NCBI GenBank assembly: GCA_040389965.1
Contig: JAZJZF010000032.1
Coordinates: 1-35,648 of the forward strand
DNA: 35,648 bases
Source: UBA4416 sp040389965
GTDB lineage: Bacteria > Bacteroidota > Bacteroidia > B-17B0 > Aurantibacillaceae
Direction: 5' to 3'
The stretch's first letter is position 1, and the number at the start of each line of letters is the position of its first letter. The translations under genes were made by a program, and so were the position numbers. Shown here piece by piece: positions 26,110 to 34,359 of this stretch. The notes under the pieces were generated by a model. The model was not told the origin of the DNA. It saw only the letters and a list, made by a program, of their open reading frames with translations, and did no database searches.

Positions 26110-27879
26110 ATGAGAAAACTATTTATTCCATTATTTGCGAGTGCTTTCGTCCTAGGATTAGCCTCTTGCACTTCATGTTCAGACGATAAAAAAGATAATC
26201 ACAGCGGCGCAGAAGGAAAAGGCGGAATTTACATGGGTGGCGTTATGCGCCTTAACGAAGTAGAAGCTTTTAAAAGCCTTAACCCTATCGCAGTTAACGA
26301 GGTCGTTGGCTTTCATATCGGTACTCAGTTATTTGAAGGGCTGGTAAAATTTAACCAGACAGATCTTTCTATTGAGCCTGCTATTGCTTCAAAATGGGAA
26401 AGCAATGAAAATCAAACCGAGTGGACGTTTCATATCCGCAACGGCGTTAAATTTCATCCTGATGCTTGTTTCCCTGAAGGAAAAGGAAGAGCGCTGACTG
26501 CTAATGATGTTAAATTCTGTTTAGATAAATTATGTACTTCCGATCCTAATAATGCGCAATTCGACGTAACGTTGAAAGACCGTGTAGTAGGTGCTAACGA
26601 AGCTTTTGAATCCTCTAAAGCCGGAAAAAACACCGGTGTATCAGGTATAAAAGTAGTGAACGATTCTACATTAATTATTACACTTCAATCGCCTTTTGCC
26701 GGTTTCTTAAATATTATGGCAATGCCGGGCTGCTGGATCTATCCTAAAGAAGCGCTTGATAAATATGGTTTGGATATCCGTATCCATCCTGTAGGTACTG
26801 GTCCGTTCCTTATGGAAACCGTAAAAGAAGGCGAAGTATTAATCATGAAGAAAAATCCTGATTACTATGGCGTTGATAAAGATGGTAACAAACTGCCTTA
26901 CCTTGATGGTTTAAAATACACGTTTATTCGCGAGAAAAAAGCGGAGATCCTTGAGTTTAAAAGCGGTAACTTAGATATGGTATACCGTTTACCGGTTGAG
27001 ATATTCCATGAAATTATGGGAGACCTTGAACATGCTAAAGAACGTAAAACAGATTTTCAGATCTTAAACTCTCCTGCATTTAATACAAACTACTTAGGCT
27101 TTAATTGCATTAGCTCTACTTTTAATAAAAAAGAAGTGCGTTTAGCTTTTAACTACGCTATTGACAGACATAAGATCACTGATTTCACTATCCAGGGCGA
27201 AGGTTCTTCGGCTGATTACGGTATGGTGCCTTATGTAGCTGCTTTTGAAAAAGACGGATACAACTTTAAAGGTTTAAAAGGCTATACGTTTGACCCTATA
27301 AAAGCAAAAGAATTAATGAAACAAGCAGGATATCCTGATGGTAAAGGTTTCCCTAAAGTAACTTTACAAATTAACAGCGGTGGTGGAGACAGAAATATTT
27401 TAATTGCAGAGGTGATCCAAAAAATGCTGAAAGAAAATTTAAATGTAGATGTGGATATTAATACGGTTCCTTTTGCTGAACACATTGAACAAGTTCAATC
27501 CGGTAAATCTGATTTCTTCCGTTTTGCATGGTTTGCCGATTATCCGGATCCTGAAACTTTCTTAACTTTATTCTACGGAAAACACGTTCCTACAGGTGCT
27601 ACAGAAAAATCGTTCATTAACTATTTCCGCTTTAAAAATGCCCGTTTCGATTCTTTATTTGCGGCATCATTTACAGAGCCTGATAAAGCAAAACGTTATG
27701 GTTTATTATCGCAAGCTGAGCAAATTGTATTGGATGAAGCTCCATTTATGCCGATTTTCTATGATGAGAACTACAGCCTTGAACAATTAAACGTGCGTAA
27801 TTTCCCTCAAAATCCTTTAAATTATTTCGATCTGTCGGTAGTGTATTTAATTCCTAAAGACAAGATGCCAAAAAAATAA
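26110..27879 (+). CDS. Peptide ABC transporter substrate-binding lipoprotein (SBP family 5)
   Basis: A 589-residue lipoprotein of the DppA/OppA (SBP_bac_5) family. The signal ends in the lipobox LASC with the lipidated cysteine at residue 20. The usual sequence blocks follow in order: NEVVGFHIGTQLFEGLVKF, EWTFHIRNGVKFHPD, LTANDVKFCLDKL, HPVGTGPFLM, LAFNYAIDRHKI, and near the end SDFFRFAWFADYPDPETFL. It should bind oligopeptides or similar substrates at the cell envelope. Unlike classic systems no permease or ATPase gene is next to it; exoIII is upstream and a terminator closes it off. The transporter must be encoded elsewhere, or the protein has another use. Its own promoter is visible. Confidence 0.92.
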   Translation: MRKLFIPLFASAFVLGLASCTSCSDDKKDNHSGAEGKGGIYMGGVMRLNEVEAFKSLNPIAVNEVVGFHIGTQLFEGLVKFNQTDLSIEPAIASKWESNENQTEWTFHIRNGVKFHPDACFPEGKGRALTANDVKFCLDKLCTSDPNNAQFDVTLKDRVVGANEAFESSKAGKNTGVSGIKVVNDSTLIITLQSPFAGFLNIMAMPGCWIYPKEALDKYGLDIRIHPVGTGPFLMETVKEGEVLIMKKNPDYYGVDKDGNKLPYLDGLKYTFIREKKAEILEFKSGNLDMVYRLPVEIFHEIMGDLEHAKERKTDFQILNSPAFNTNYLGFNCISSTFNKKEVRLAFNYAIDRHKITDFTIQGEGSSADYGMVPYVAAFEKDGYNFKGLKGYTFDPIKAKELMKQAGYPDGKGFPKVTLQINSGGGDRNILIAEVIQKMLKENLNVDVDINTVPFAEHIEQVQSGKSDFFRFAWFADYPDPETFLTLFYGKHVPTGATEKSFINYFRFKNARFDSLFAASFTEPDKAKRYGLLSQAEQIVLDEAPFMPIFYDENYSLEQLNVRNFPQNPLNYFDLSVVYLIPKDKMPKK

Positions 27880-27898
27880 TTACAACATACTCATAAAC

Positions 27899-27932
27899 AA
27901 AAAAACCTCCACTGTTTAGCGGAGGTTTTTTT
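27899..27932. terminator. Bidirectional terminator
   Basis: AAAAACCTCC (27901-27910), a 10-base loop and GGAGGTTTTT (27921-27930) form a strong stem with an A-run before and a T-run after. It ends the lipoprotein gene and could also work for transcription from the right. Confidence 0.88.
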
Positions 27933-27958
27933 ATATGTTTAACTATTAAACTGTTTCA

Positions 27959-28045
27959 GGTCATGCTGAACTTGATTCAGCGTCTCACTTTATAAAAATT
28001 ACTCAAATACTATGAGACCCTGAATCAAGTTCAGGGTGACGATAG
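27959..28045. repeat. Inverted pair of palindromic repeats (GCTGAATCAAGTTCAGC family)
   Basis: Two copies in opposite orientation flank a 26-base AT-rich spacer: left GTCATGCTGAACTTGATTCAG CGTCTCA type (27960-27987), right TGAGACCCTGAATCAAGTTCA GGGTGAC type (28014-28041). Each copy folds on itself, and the two also pair with each other. The left copy has a GCTGAA/TTCAGC stem and the right a CCCTGAA/TTCAGGG stem, so the closing pair has changed on both sides at once. Confidence 0.8.
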
Positions 28046-28068
28046 ACTACATAAATGTGTTGTGTTAT

Positions 28069-28554
28069 CTACAACAACTTCACTTTATACTTCTCTGCCA
28101 TCTTTGCAATTTGTTCATCGCTAATGGCGTGCGCGTTTTTACTATGATGGTAATTTTCGACGGTTACCACAAACAAGTTGTAATTGTATTCAGCAGCCAT
28201 TTTAAAGTAGGTCTCCAGCTCCCAGTCAATCGTAAAGGTATTATGCACCATGATTTTTGAAGAGCCTTTGAGCATGGCTGTTCTGGTGTTTTCTTCGCAT
28301 TGTTTATAGGCTAAATGATTGTTTTGGTATTCAAAGCAGTATTCGCCTGTTTCGGAATTGGTAAAATAATCGTCGACCGAGTAGCAGGGATATTTTCCGC
28401 CTTCGGTCAATAGCTTTGCTAAAGTAGTTTTACCACTTCCAGGCAAGCCGCGTAAAAGAATAATTGCCCGATGATTAACCATATCGTAAAAATAAGAAAT
28501 AAACCGTTCTATTTCATCCGGCTTTCTATAAAGCAAAAAACTCTGCAAATGCAA
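28069..28554 (-). CDS. P-loop kinase-like ATPase (AAA_33/zeta-like fold)
   Basis: A small ATP-binding protein with a Walker A motif in ILLRGLPGSGKTTLAKLL and a following acidic SVDDYFTN, the arrangement seen in polynucleotide kinase/zeta-toxin-like and N4BP2-type P-loop kinases. KIMVHNTFTIDWELETYFKMA resembles the segment of that group in which the neighbouring phosphate acceptor is handled. The substrate is not known. The longest frame starts at ATG 28554 (161 residues); ATG 28482 (137 residues, MVNHRAIILLRG) would also give a complete fold, and neither has a strong ribosome-binding site. It sits alone between a repeat pair and the efflux operon. No antitoxin-like gene is beside it. Confidence 0.75.
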   Translation of the reverse strand: MHLQSFLLYRKPDEIERFISYFYDMVNHRAIILLRGLPGSGKTTLAKLLTEGGKYPCYSVDDYFTNSETGEYCFEYQNNHLAYKQCEENTRTAMLKGSSKIMVHNTFTIDWELETYFKMAAEYNYNLFVVTVENYHHSKNAHAISDEQIAKMAEKYKVKLL

Positions 28555-28628
28555 GGGTTTTAGAAGGAACAGTAAGATACATTCCGAAGCACCAGAAAAA
28601 ATCTATACCATTCCCAATGATAAAAAGC

Positions 28629-29945
28629 TTACCACCATTTATTTCCTATTAACCTTGTTAACTCAACTTGTGCAAGGCATTTCTGATATTCGAAATTTAA
28701 AGCCGATAATTTAATTCTTTGTAAAGTGGTTAATGCATTAATATATTCTACTTGTATGGCAATGCCGTTTTTATACCTCGAGTTTGTTTGTTCCAGTGCT
28801 TTTTGAGCCTGGTTAATTTGTCCCTGAACGTTAACCAGCCTTGCCGTATAAGAATTAATATCTGCAGTAGCCTGTGCTATATCGCGTTCATAATTTCTTT
28901 TTAAAGTGGTGATCGTTAAATTGTTTAAGCTATTGGTGGCTTCAAACAATTGTTTTTGTTGCCTGTATCTTCCTCCCTGAAAAATAGGTGCTGTAAACCC
29001 CACACCAACCAGGTAATTAAACTTAAGGTCGTTAATTTTTGGCTGATAACCATTTCGCATCCCTGCATTACCAAGGATATTTACTGATGGGTAATAGTTG
29101 CGTTTATTAATATCCCAGTCGTGAATAGTAAGCTGCGTTTTTTCCTGGGCTATTTTAAAATCAAGATTCGTTTGTTCGGCTTGCTTCAAAAGTTCTTCAT
29201 TACTTACAATAACTGCATTATCTGCAGCAAAATTAAAATCTGAGCCGGGCTGTGAAACGCTGTTTATTCCTGTAGAATACATCAATAAATTCTTTTGTTT
29301 CTCCAACATGGTCTCCAATTCAACCTTACGGTTTTGTTCAGCATCTATATTACTGTTAATCGTTAACACATCCAGTTCAAGCGCATCCCCATTCTTCAAT
29401 TTATTTTCGGTTTGCTTTTTTGTTTGTGCCAGAGAAGATAAGATCGAATCCTGAACAGTAACAGCACTCTTCAAATAAACGATACCATAATAAATAGTAG
29501 CTACCTGAGCGGCCAACTGCGATTTATTAAATTCTACATTATCTTTCGATTGTTGAATCTCAGTCTTACTTTTATTAATATTAGCACGAGCTCTTCCAAA
29601 ATCCAGGACCTGGTAATTTAAACCCAAACCAAACGTGACATTGTTATTTGGCTGAAATTGGATGAGCTTGTCAACACCGGGCGCTACAGGAAATGTGATC
29701 TGCCCCACAGGAGCAATATAATTATACGAACCTGTGGCACTAACAGATGGCAACAGATAGGTTTTAGCAACATCCATCTTTTCTTCCTGTATTGCTACAT
29801 TTTGCTGCAATTCATTAATGCGCGGGTTATAGGTAAATGATTTGTTAACGAGGTTTACCAGCTCAGAATTTACAGCCTTTTGTGCTTTAATAGATAAAGC
29901 TATCAAGAGGCAAACTGTTAACGTGATTAATTTATTTGTTTTCAT
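28629..29945 (-). CDS. TolC-family outer-membrane efflux channel
   Basis: A 438-residue outer-membrane factor with a signal peptide (residues 1-21, ITLTVCLLIALSIKAQ) and two repeated helical hairpin units rich in Gln/Asn/Ala. Typical blocks are NPRINELQQNVAIQEEKMDVA, YQVLDFGRARANINKSKTEI and the repeat FTAPIFQGGRYRQQKQLFEA. TolC-type trimers form the outer tunnel for tripartite pumps. It is the last gene of a three-gene operon with the DHA2 pump and the membrane-fusion protein, 64 bases after the pump gene. That spacer contains a hairpin that could adjust the relative expression of the channel. Confidence 0.92.
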   Translation of the reverse strand: MKTNKLITLTVCLLIALSIKAQKAVNSELVNLVNKSFTYNPRINELQQNVAIQEEKMDVAKTYLLPSVSATGSYNYIAPVGQITFPVAPGVDKLIQFQPNNNVTFGLGLNYQVLDFGRARANINKSKTEIQQSKDNVEFNKSQLAAQVATIYYGIVYLKSAVTVQDSILSSLAQTKKQTENKLKNGDALELDVLTINSNIDAEQNRKVELETMLEKQKNLLMYSTGINSVSQPGSDFNFAADNAVIVSNEELLKQAEQTNLDFKIAQEKTQLTIHDWDINKRNYYPSVNILGNAGMRNGYQPKINDLKFNYLVGVGFTAPIFQGGRYRQQKQLFEATNSLNNLTITTLKRNYERDIAQATADINSYTARLVNVQGQINQAQKALEQTNSRYKNGIAIQVEYINALTTLQRIKLSALNFEYQKCLAQVELTRLIGNKWW

Positions 29946-29977
29946 ATTGTAATAGTCAATGTTTTATAATGTCATAA

Positions 29978-29999
29978 GGTATAGTCCCCTGACTGTACC
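29978..29999 (-). promoter_or_regulatory. Hairpin between pump and TolC genes
   Basis: GGTATAGTC-CCCT-GACTGTACC forms a nine-base stem with one T-G wobble and a four-base loop. There is no T-run after it in the direction of transcription, so it is more likely an RNA processing or stability element than a terminator. The function is inferred. Confidence 0.4.
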
Positions 30000-30009
30000 A
30001 TAATAATTC

Positions 30010-31584
30010 TTAATGTGATTCTTCTGCAATTTTTGCCTGTGTAGCTGCGTCAATTTTTTTAGTGGAAAGCAATAAAATAATAGGGATGGTACATACAAAA
30101 AAGATACTAATAAGTACGAAGCCATCGAGGTAAGCCATGAAAAAGCTTTGCTTGCTAATGCTGCCATCAATGAATGACATAGCGGCTCTTTCAGCAGCAG
30201 AGGGATTTACTCCCCTTGCCATTAAGCCATTGGTCAATTGCGAAGCTCTACTCAGGTATTCAGGATCGTTGGCGGTAATATTAGTGATCAGGTCATTTTT
30301 ATGTTCTGCAAATTTTGTAGCAACATAAGTGTTCATTACGGCGATACCAAAAGAACCTCCCAACTGCCTTAACATATTAGTGAGACTAATACCCGACGAC
30401 ATTTGCTCTGGCCTTAAACCTACAGCTGCCTGATTAATTAAAGGCACAATTAAAAAGGCGGTACCGGCTCCTCTGAAAAGTTGCGGAATGATAAACCAGT
30501 TACGCGACACATCGGGCGTTGCCCATGCACTGGTAACACCGTGAAGGATAAAAAAGATAAAACCCAATACAACAAAAACAATAGGAGAAGTTCCTGAGCC
30601 CATACGCTTACCAATAATTGGCATAAGCGGCAATGCTATCAATGCTCCGGGAACAATGCCCATGCCCGCTTCGGTAGGTGTAAACCCAAGCACACGCTGT
30701 ACCATGACCGGGAAAATAAATACAGATCCAAACAAACCGAAACCTGTCACAAATGTAAGGATGTTACTGGCCAGCAAATTTCTGCTTTTCATCACGCGCA
30801 AGTCTATCAATGGCACAACTGCTTTTAGCTGTCGCCAAATAAACAGTAACAGACCTAATACAGCTGTAACGCTTAATATCCTGATAATACTATCATCAAA
30901 CCAATCGTCGGCCTGGCCTTTTTCCAAAACATATTGTAAAGAGCCAACTCCTACTGCCAAACAAACAATACCAAAGTAGTCGATGTGGATCGCTTTTTTA
31001 TTAATATTTATTTCTTCAGGGCGTTTTACGATGAACCTGTAAGCCAGTGCTGTCGCCAAAATACCAAAAGGAATGTTAATGTAAAAGATCAGGGGCCATG
31101 AATAATTATCTACAATATAACCTCCCAATGTTGGGCCTATAGCCGGACCTAAAACAATTCCCATTCCAAAAAGTCCTGAAGCCATCGCTTTCTTGTTTGG
31201 CGGAAAAGAATCAAACAAAATTCCTTGCGAGGTTGATAATAAAGCGCCGCCGCCAATGCCCTGGATAAAACGCCATAGTACAAGTTCCCATAAACTCGAA
31301 GCCTGACCACACATAAAAGAGGCGATCGTGAAAATGATGATAGAAGTGATGTAATAATTTTTTCTGCCAAAATAACGTGCTAAAAATCCGGTAAGCGGAA
31401 TAATAATTACATTGGCAATGGCGTAAGCTGTAATTACCCACGATGTATCTTCTATGGTAGCACCAAGGTTTCCGCTTATTTCGGATAAGGCTACGTTGAT
31501 AATAGACGTATCGATGAGTTCCATAATAGCCGCAGCCACCGTGGTTATCACAATAATCGTTCTTTGTATCGGAGTTAATTCCAT
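30010..31584 (-). CDS. DHA2-family multidrug efflux MFS transporter (EmrB/QacA-like)
   Basis: A 524-residue inner-membrane proton-driven drug exporter with about 14 membrane helices, the number expected of the DHA2 family. Early motifs include ELIDTSIINVALSEISGNLG in helix 1, PLTGFLARYFGRK (motif A), LVLWRFIQGIGGGALLSTSQ (helix 4) and FGMGIVLGPAIGPTLGGYIV (helix 5, motif C). The C-terminal half has FVTGFGLFGSVFIFPVMVQR and PLINQAAVGLRPEQMSSGIS. The ATG at 31584 lies six bases after the membrane-fusion gene stop, which argues for translational coupling. With the flanking genes it forms an EmrAB-TolC-type pump; the drugs exported are unknown. Confidence 0.94.
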   Translation of the reverse strand: MELTPIQRTIIVITTVAAAIMELIDTSIINVALSEISGNLGATIEDTSWVITAYAIANVIIIPLTGFLARYFGRKNYYITSIIIFTIASFMCGQASSLWELVLWRFIQGIGGGALLSTSQGILFDSFPPNKKAMASGLFGMGIVLGPAIGPTLGGYIVDNYSWPLIFYINIPFGILATALAYRFIVKRPEEININKKAIHIDYFGIVCLAVGVGSLQYVLEKGQADDWFDDSIIRILSVTAVLGLLLFIWRQLKAVVPLIDLRVMKSRNLLASNILTFVTGFGLFGSVFIFPVMVQRVLGFTPTEAGMGIVPGALIALPLMPIIGKRMGSGTSPIVFVVLGFIFFILHGVTSAWATPDVSRNWFIIPQLFRGAGTAFLIVPLINQAAVGLRPEQMSSGISLTNMLRQLGGSFGIAVMNTYVATKFAEHKNDLITNITANDPEYLSRASQLTNGLMARGVNPSAAERAAMSFIDGSISKQSFFMAYLDGFVLISIFFVCTIPIILLLSTKKIDAATQAKIAEESH

Positions 31585-31590
31585 GGCGGT

Positions 31591-32643
31591 TTATTTTATA
31601 TGAACGCTCACACCTACACTCATTCCTGCTTTTAAAATAGCCCGTACTTCTTTTATATTTTCGATGCTGATTTTTACTGGTACTCTTTGTGTTACTTTCA
31701 CAAAATTGCCGGAAGCATTATCGGGAGGTAATAAAGAGAAACGCGCACCGGTAGCCTCACTCAGGCTTTCTATTTTTCCTTTTACTTCGGTGTCAGGATA
31801 ACCGTCTATTTCAACCGTTACTTCCTGCCCAAGTTTTAAATGTTCTACCTGCGTTTCCTTAAAGTTGGCAACTATCCAAAAGAGATCATTATTAACTACA
31901 GTCATTAAATTTTGACCAGCCTGTATATACTGCCCCTGCTCTAAGTTGCGCTTTCCTATTTTACCATTAATGGTTGAATAGATCTTGGTATAACTTAAAC
32001 GCAGTTGCGCCTGGTCAAGCATTGCCTGGCGTAGTTCAACAGCAGCCTTTGCTTTTTCAATCTGTGCATTACTTGTGGCATTTTGGCTATTGGCTAAAAC
32101 CAATTGCTGATTGTTGGCATCCAGTTGCTTAAGCGTTGTCTCGTAATTTGACCTCGAATCTTCCACCTGTTTTTTGGTAATAGATCCTTCTTTAAATAAC
32201 GCTTCATCTCTTGCCAAATCACTTTTCGCTTTGTCGAGCCTTGTTTTCTGTACATCAGAATTAGCCTTTACCACACCGGAATTGGCACTGCTGTTGGTAA
32301 GGTTTGATTGTGCCACACTTAGGTCGGCCATAGCAGATAAGAGATCGGCCTGTGCCTGTTTCACGGCAAGCTTATATTCGTTATCATCAATTTGTAAAAT
32401 AAGTTGTCCGGCTTTTACATCCCCAAAATCAGACACACTTATAGAATCCACATAACCCGAAACTCGGCTTATAACAGGTAAGGTATTGGTTTCTATCTGT
32501 GCATTATCAGTGCTTTCATAATTAAGGGAATGAATGTATGCTTTGATTCCGAAAAAAGCACCAAGACCTATAATAACGGGTAGGATAAAAATAGCTTTGT
32601 TTTTCTTTTTTGGAGTAGTTGATTCAGTAGTTGTTGTTTCCAT
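31591..32643 (-). CDS. HlyD/EmrA-family membrane-fusion protein
   Basis: A 350-residue periplasmic adaptor with a single N-terminal membrane anchor (about 14-31, IFILPVIIGLGAFFGIKAY). A lipoyl-like half motif follows (ESTDNAQIETNTLPVISRVSG), then a long alpha-helical coiled-coil hairpin (about 90-200, rich in Ala/Gln/Lys/Asp), the second lipoyl half (YSTINGKIGKRNLEQGQYI) and a beta-barrel with PDTEVKGKIESLSEATG. It bridges the DHA2 pump and the TolC channel. It is the first gene of the operon. Its upstream region (32644-32773), shared with the divergent marR gene, contains two operator-like palindromes, so expression is probably under MarR control. Confidence 0.93.
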   Translation of the reverse strand: METTTTESTTPKKKNKAIFILPVIIGLGAFFGIKAYIHSLNYESTDNAQIETNTLPVISRVSGYVDSISVSDFGDVKAGQLILQIDDNEYKLAVKQAQADLLSAMADLSVAQSNLTNSSANSGVVKANSDVQKTRLDKAKSDLARDEALFKEGSITKKQVEDSRSNYETTLKQLDANNQQLVLANSQNATSNAQIEKAKAAVELRQAMLDQAQLRLSYTKIYSTINGKIGKRNLEQGQYIQAGQNLMTVVNNDLFWIVANFKETQVEHLKLGQEVTVEIDGYPDTEVKGKIESLSEATGARFSLLPPDNASGNFVKVTQRVPVKISIENIKEVRAILKAGMSVGVSVHIK

Positions 32644-32672
32644 AAAGGGATTTTAATAAATTTTGTGTAAAA

Positions 32673-32708
32673 GTAAACTAAGTTTACCATATAGTAAAAC
32701 AAGTTGAC
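32673..32708. promoter_or_regulatory. Two tandem operator-like palindromes for the MarR regulator
   Basis: GTAAACT-A-AGTTTAC (32673-32687) is a perfect 15-base palindrome. A degenerate second copy, GTAAAAC-A-AGTTGAC (32694-32708), starts 21 bases later, so both lie on the same face of the helix. They sit between the efflux operon and marR, near the likely promoters of both. This is the place and size expected of MarR sites; binding itself is inferred. Confidence 0.65.
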
Positions 32709-32720
32709 TAATTTTTTTAT

Positions 32721-32728
32721 TATATTTG
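32721..32728 (+). promoter_or_regulatory. -7 promoter box of marR gene
   Basis: TATATTTG is a perfect TAnnTTTG box 45 bases before the marR ATG and 12 bases after the second palindrome. No good -33 element is visible; the palindrome occupies that position. A small stem, TGCTG/CAGCA, lies in the leader at 32748-32762. Confidence 0.55.
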
Positions 32729-32773
32729 TCCTTTATTATATTTAATCTGCTGTAAGTCAGCAAAATAATTTTT

Positions 32774-33271
32774 ATGACGTCGAACAGGAAAGCATTGGAA
32801 AAAGAATTAGACAGACTCTCTATAAATAAAGAGTGTAATTTTGCCCGGATATTATCACACCTCAAAAAGCATTTTGACGAGTGGTGCCTTGGCAATTTGT
32901 CGAGAGAAGGTTATCCCGATATGAAAGTAGGTTATATGGCTTTTTTAATGAACATTGGCTCGGAAGGTATTACGAATAATGAGCTGGCAAAAAAAATCCG
33001 TGTCACTAAACAGGCCATGAGTAAAACCTCTAAGGAGTTACAGCGACTTAACCTGATCGCGCTCAAACCTAATCCAGATGACGCCCGGAGCTCATTGATC
33101 AGCCTTACCGATTACGGTTTAAAAATGGTCATTAATGCGCGTCATAAATTAAATGCCCTTACCGAACAGTATATAGAAGTCATTGGTCAAAAAAAATACA
33201 TGGAAACCCTGGATACCATGAATAAAATAATCCAGATCCATTTTGCTATAGAAGATGGGGTTAACGATTAA
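32774..33271 (+). CDS. MarR-family transcriptional regulator
   Basis: A 165-residue winged-helix regulator. The helix-turn-helix region is SEGITNNELAKKIRVTKQAM followed by SKTSKELQRLNLI, and the wing contains KPNPDDARSSLISLTDYG, which matches the DxR-S motif of MarR proteins (here DDARSS). Flanking helices form the dimer interface. It is transcribed divergently from the EmrAB-TolC-like operon, with 130 bases between, which strongly suggests that it represses that operon and probably itself through the two palindromes there. The ligand is unknown. Its stop codon lies one base from that of the convergent oxyR-like gene. Confidence 0.9.
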   Translation: MTSNRKALEKELDRLSINKECNFARILSHLKKHFDEWCLGNLSREGYPDMKVGYMAFLMNIGSEGITNNELAKKIRVTKQAMSKTSKELQRLNLIALKPNPDDARSSLISLTDYGLKMVINARHKLNALTEQYIEVIGQKKYMETLDTMNKIIQIHFAIEDGVND

Positions 33272-33272
33272 T

Positions 33273-34241
33273 TTATAATCCGCTAACTGATTTTGCAAAG
33301 TAGGGCGAATCGTTCCATCTTATTTTACGGTACTTAAAATTTTGTTGAAGTGATTCCGGCAAGCAATTCCAGATAGCTTCGTTCATTTTTTCCAATACTA
33401 ATTTTCTTGAAAAGGTATCCGAAATTACCAGACTGATCTCCCTGACCGGCTTTGGTTCTTTAAACTGTTTAAAAAGATTGGTGTCTGTTTCATTGATCAT
33501 AGACAGTTCGGGAATAATGGCAAAGCCCAATTGGGCCCGGACTAAGTTTTTAAGTGTTTCAATGGAACTGATATCGAAGCTGAATTGTTCTTTAATTTTT
33601 TTTGGATCTTTTATGCCACAGATATCGAGTAATTGTGCGTTATAACAATATTCATGTTGCAATAATAATAGCTCGGCCTTATCACTCGGCTGTAATACAT
33701 AGTGCGTTTTATTTGCCATGGGATGGCCTTCGTTCAGATAGGCCACAAAAGGTTCTTTAAATACAGGGTGTTCAATCAAATGAGGATTTCCTGTAGGAGT
33801 TGCCATTAATGCCACATCCAAGGCTCCTGTTTCAACATCATGCATCAGCTGGCCGGTGTTTGCTTCCTTAATCACATACTGTATTTTAGGTGTTGCGACT
33901 TTCATGGCCTTTATAAAAAGTGGAATCAGGTAAGGAGAAAGTGTTGAGATTACACCCAATTTTATTTCCCCGCTCAACTGGTTCTTTTCTTTCACTACAA
34001 AGTCACGGATCTCATCTGCTTCCCGGAGAATTTTTTTTGCCCTGTTTATAATTTCCAAACCTAAACGGGTTGGCGTGAGCGGAACTTTGCTCCGGTCAAA
34101 TAATTTAATACCAATTTCTTCTTCCAGGTTTTTTAGCTGAATGGTCAGTCCCGGTTGCGTAACCATACATACTTCGGCTGCACGTGCAAAGTGCCTTTCA
34201 TCATTTAATGCAACGATGTATTTTAATTGCTGTAATGTCAT
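33273..34241 (-). CDS. oxyR: OxyR-type LysR-family peroxide sensor/regulator
   Basis: A 322-residue LysR-type regulator. The N-terminal helix-turn-helix is in residues 1-60 (MTLQQLKYIVALNDERHFARAAEV...TQPGLTIQLKNLEEEIGIKLFDR). The effector domain has HEYCYNAQLLDIC, giving two cysteines at positions 199 and 208. That is the spacing and numbering of the redox pair C199/C208 of Escherichia coli OxyR, though the usual GHC-x-R text around the first cysteine is altered. SSIETLKNLVRAQLGFAIIP is also typical of OxyR. It faces a divergent OsmC peroxidase gene with 118 bases between, fitting control of peroxide defence. Confidence 0.85.
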   Translation of the reverse strand: MTLQQLKYIVALNDERHFARAAEVCMVTQPGLTIQLKNLEEEIGIKLFDRSKVPLTPTRLGLEIINRAKKILREADEIRDFVVKEKNQLSGEIKLGVISTLSPYLIPLFIKAMKVATPKIQYVIKEANTGQLMHDVETGALDVALMATPTGNPHLIEHPVFKEPFVAYLNEGHPMANKTHYVLQPSDKAELLLLQHEYCYNAQLLDICGIKDPKKIKEQFSFDISSIETLKNLVRAQLGFAIIPELSMINETDTNLFKQFKEPKPVREISLVISDTFSRKLVLEKMNEAIWNCLPESLQQNFKYRKIRWNDSPYFAKSVSGL

Positions 34242-34276
34242 TATAAATTTATTTTATAAAGATACAAAATTATTAA

Positions 34277-34308
34277 TTTGATTTATAAATACTCTCCCTA
34301 TACATTTG
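34277..34308 (+). promoter_or_regulatory. Promoter of the osmC-like gene
   Basis: A full Bacteroidota consensus: -33 TTTG (34277-34280), 20 bases, -7 TACATTTG (34301-34308), then 51 bases of leader to the ATG at 34360. Two TTTATAAA palindromes (34253-34260 and 34282-34289) are candidate regulator contacts in the same region. Confidence 0.75.
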
Positions 34309-34359
34309 TACCGTCATTCGGAATAACCGTTGATTTAAACAAACTTAAAAACTGAAATC

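Noticed and set aside
27959..28045. CRISPR array
   Set aside because: Only two copies, in inverted orientation, each palindromic, with no regular spacers and no cas genes.
28069..28554. Toxin of a zeta-type toxin-antitoxin pair
   Set aside because: The P-loop kinase fold fits, but no small antitoxin gene is adjacent and the zeta substrate-binding residues were not recognised.
34242..34359. Canonical OxyR tetranucleotide sites (ATAG-N7-CTAT pattern)
   Set aside because: Only scattered half matches were found in this AT-rich region, not the spaced four-part pattern.
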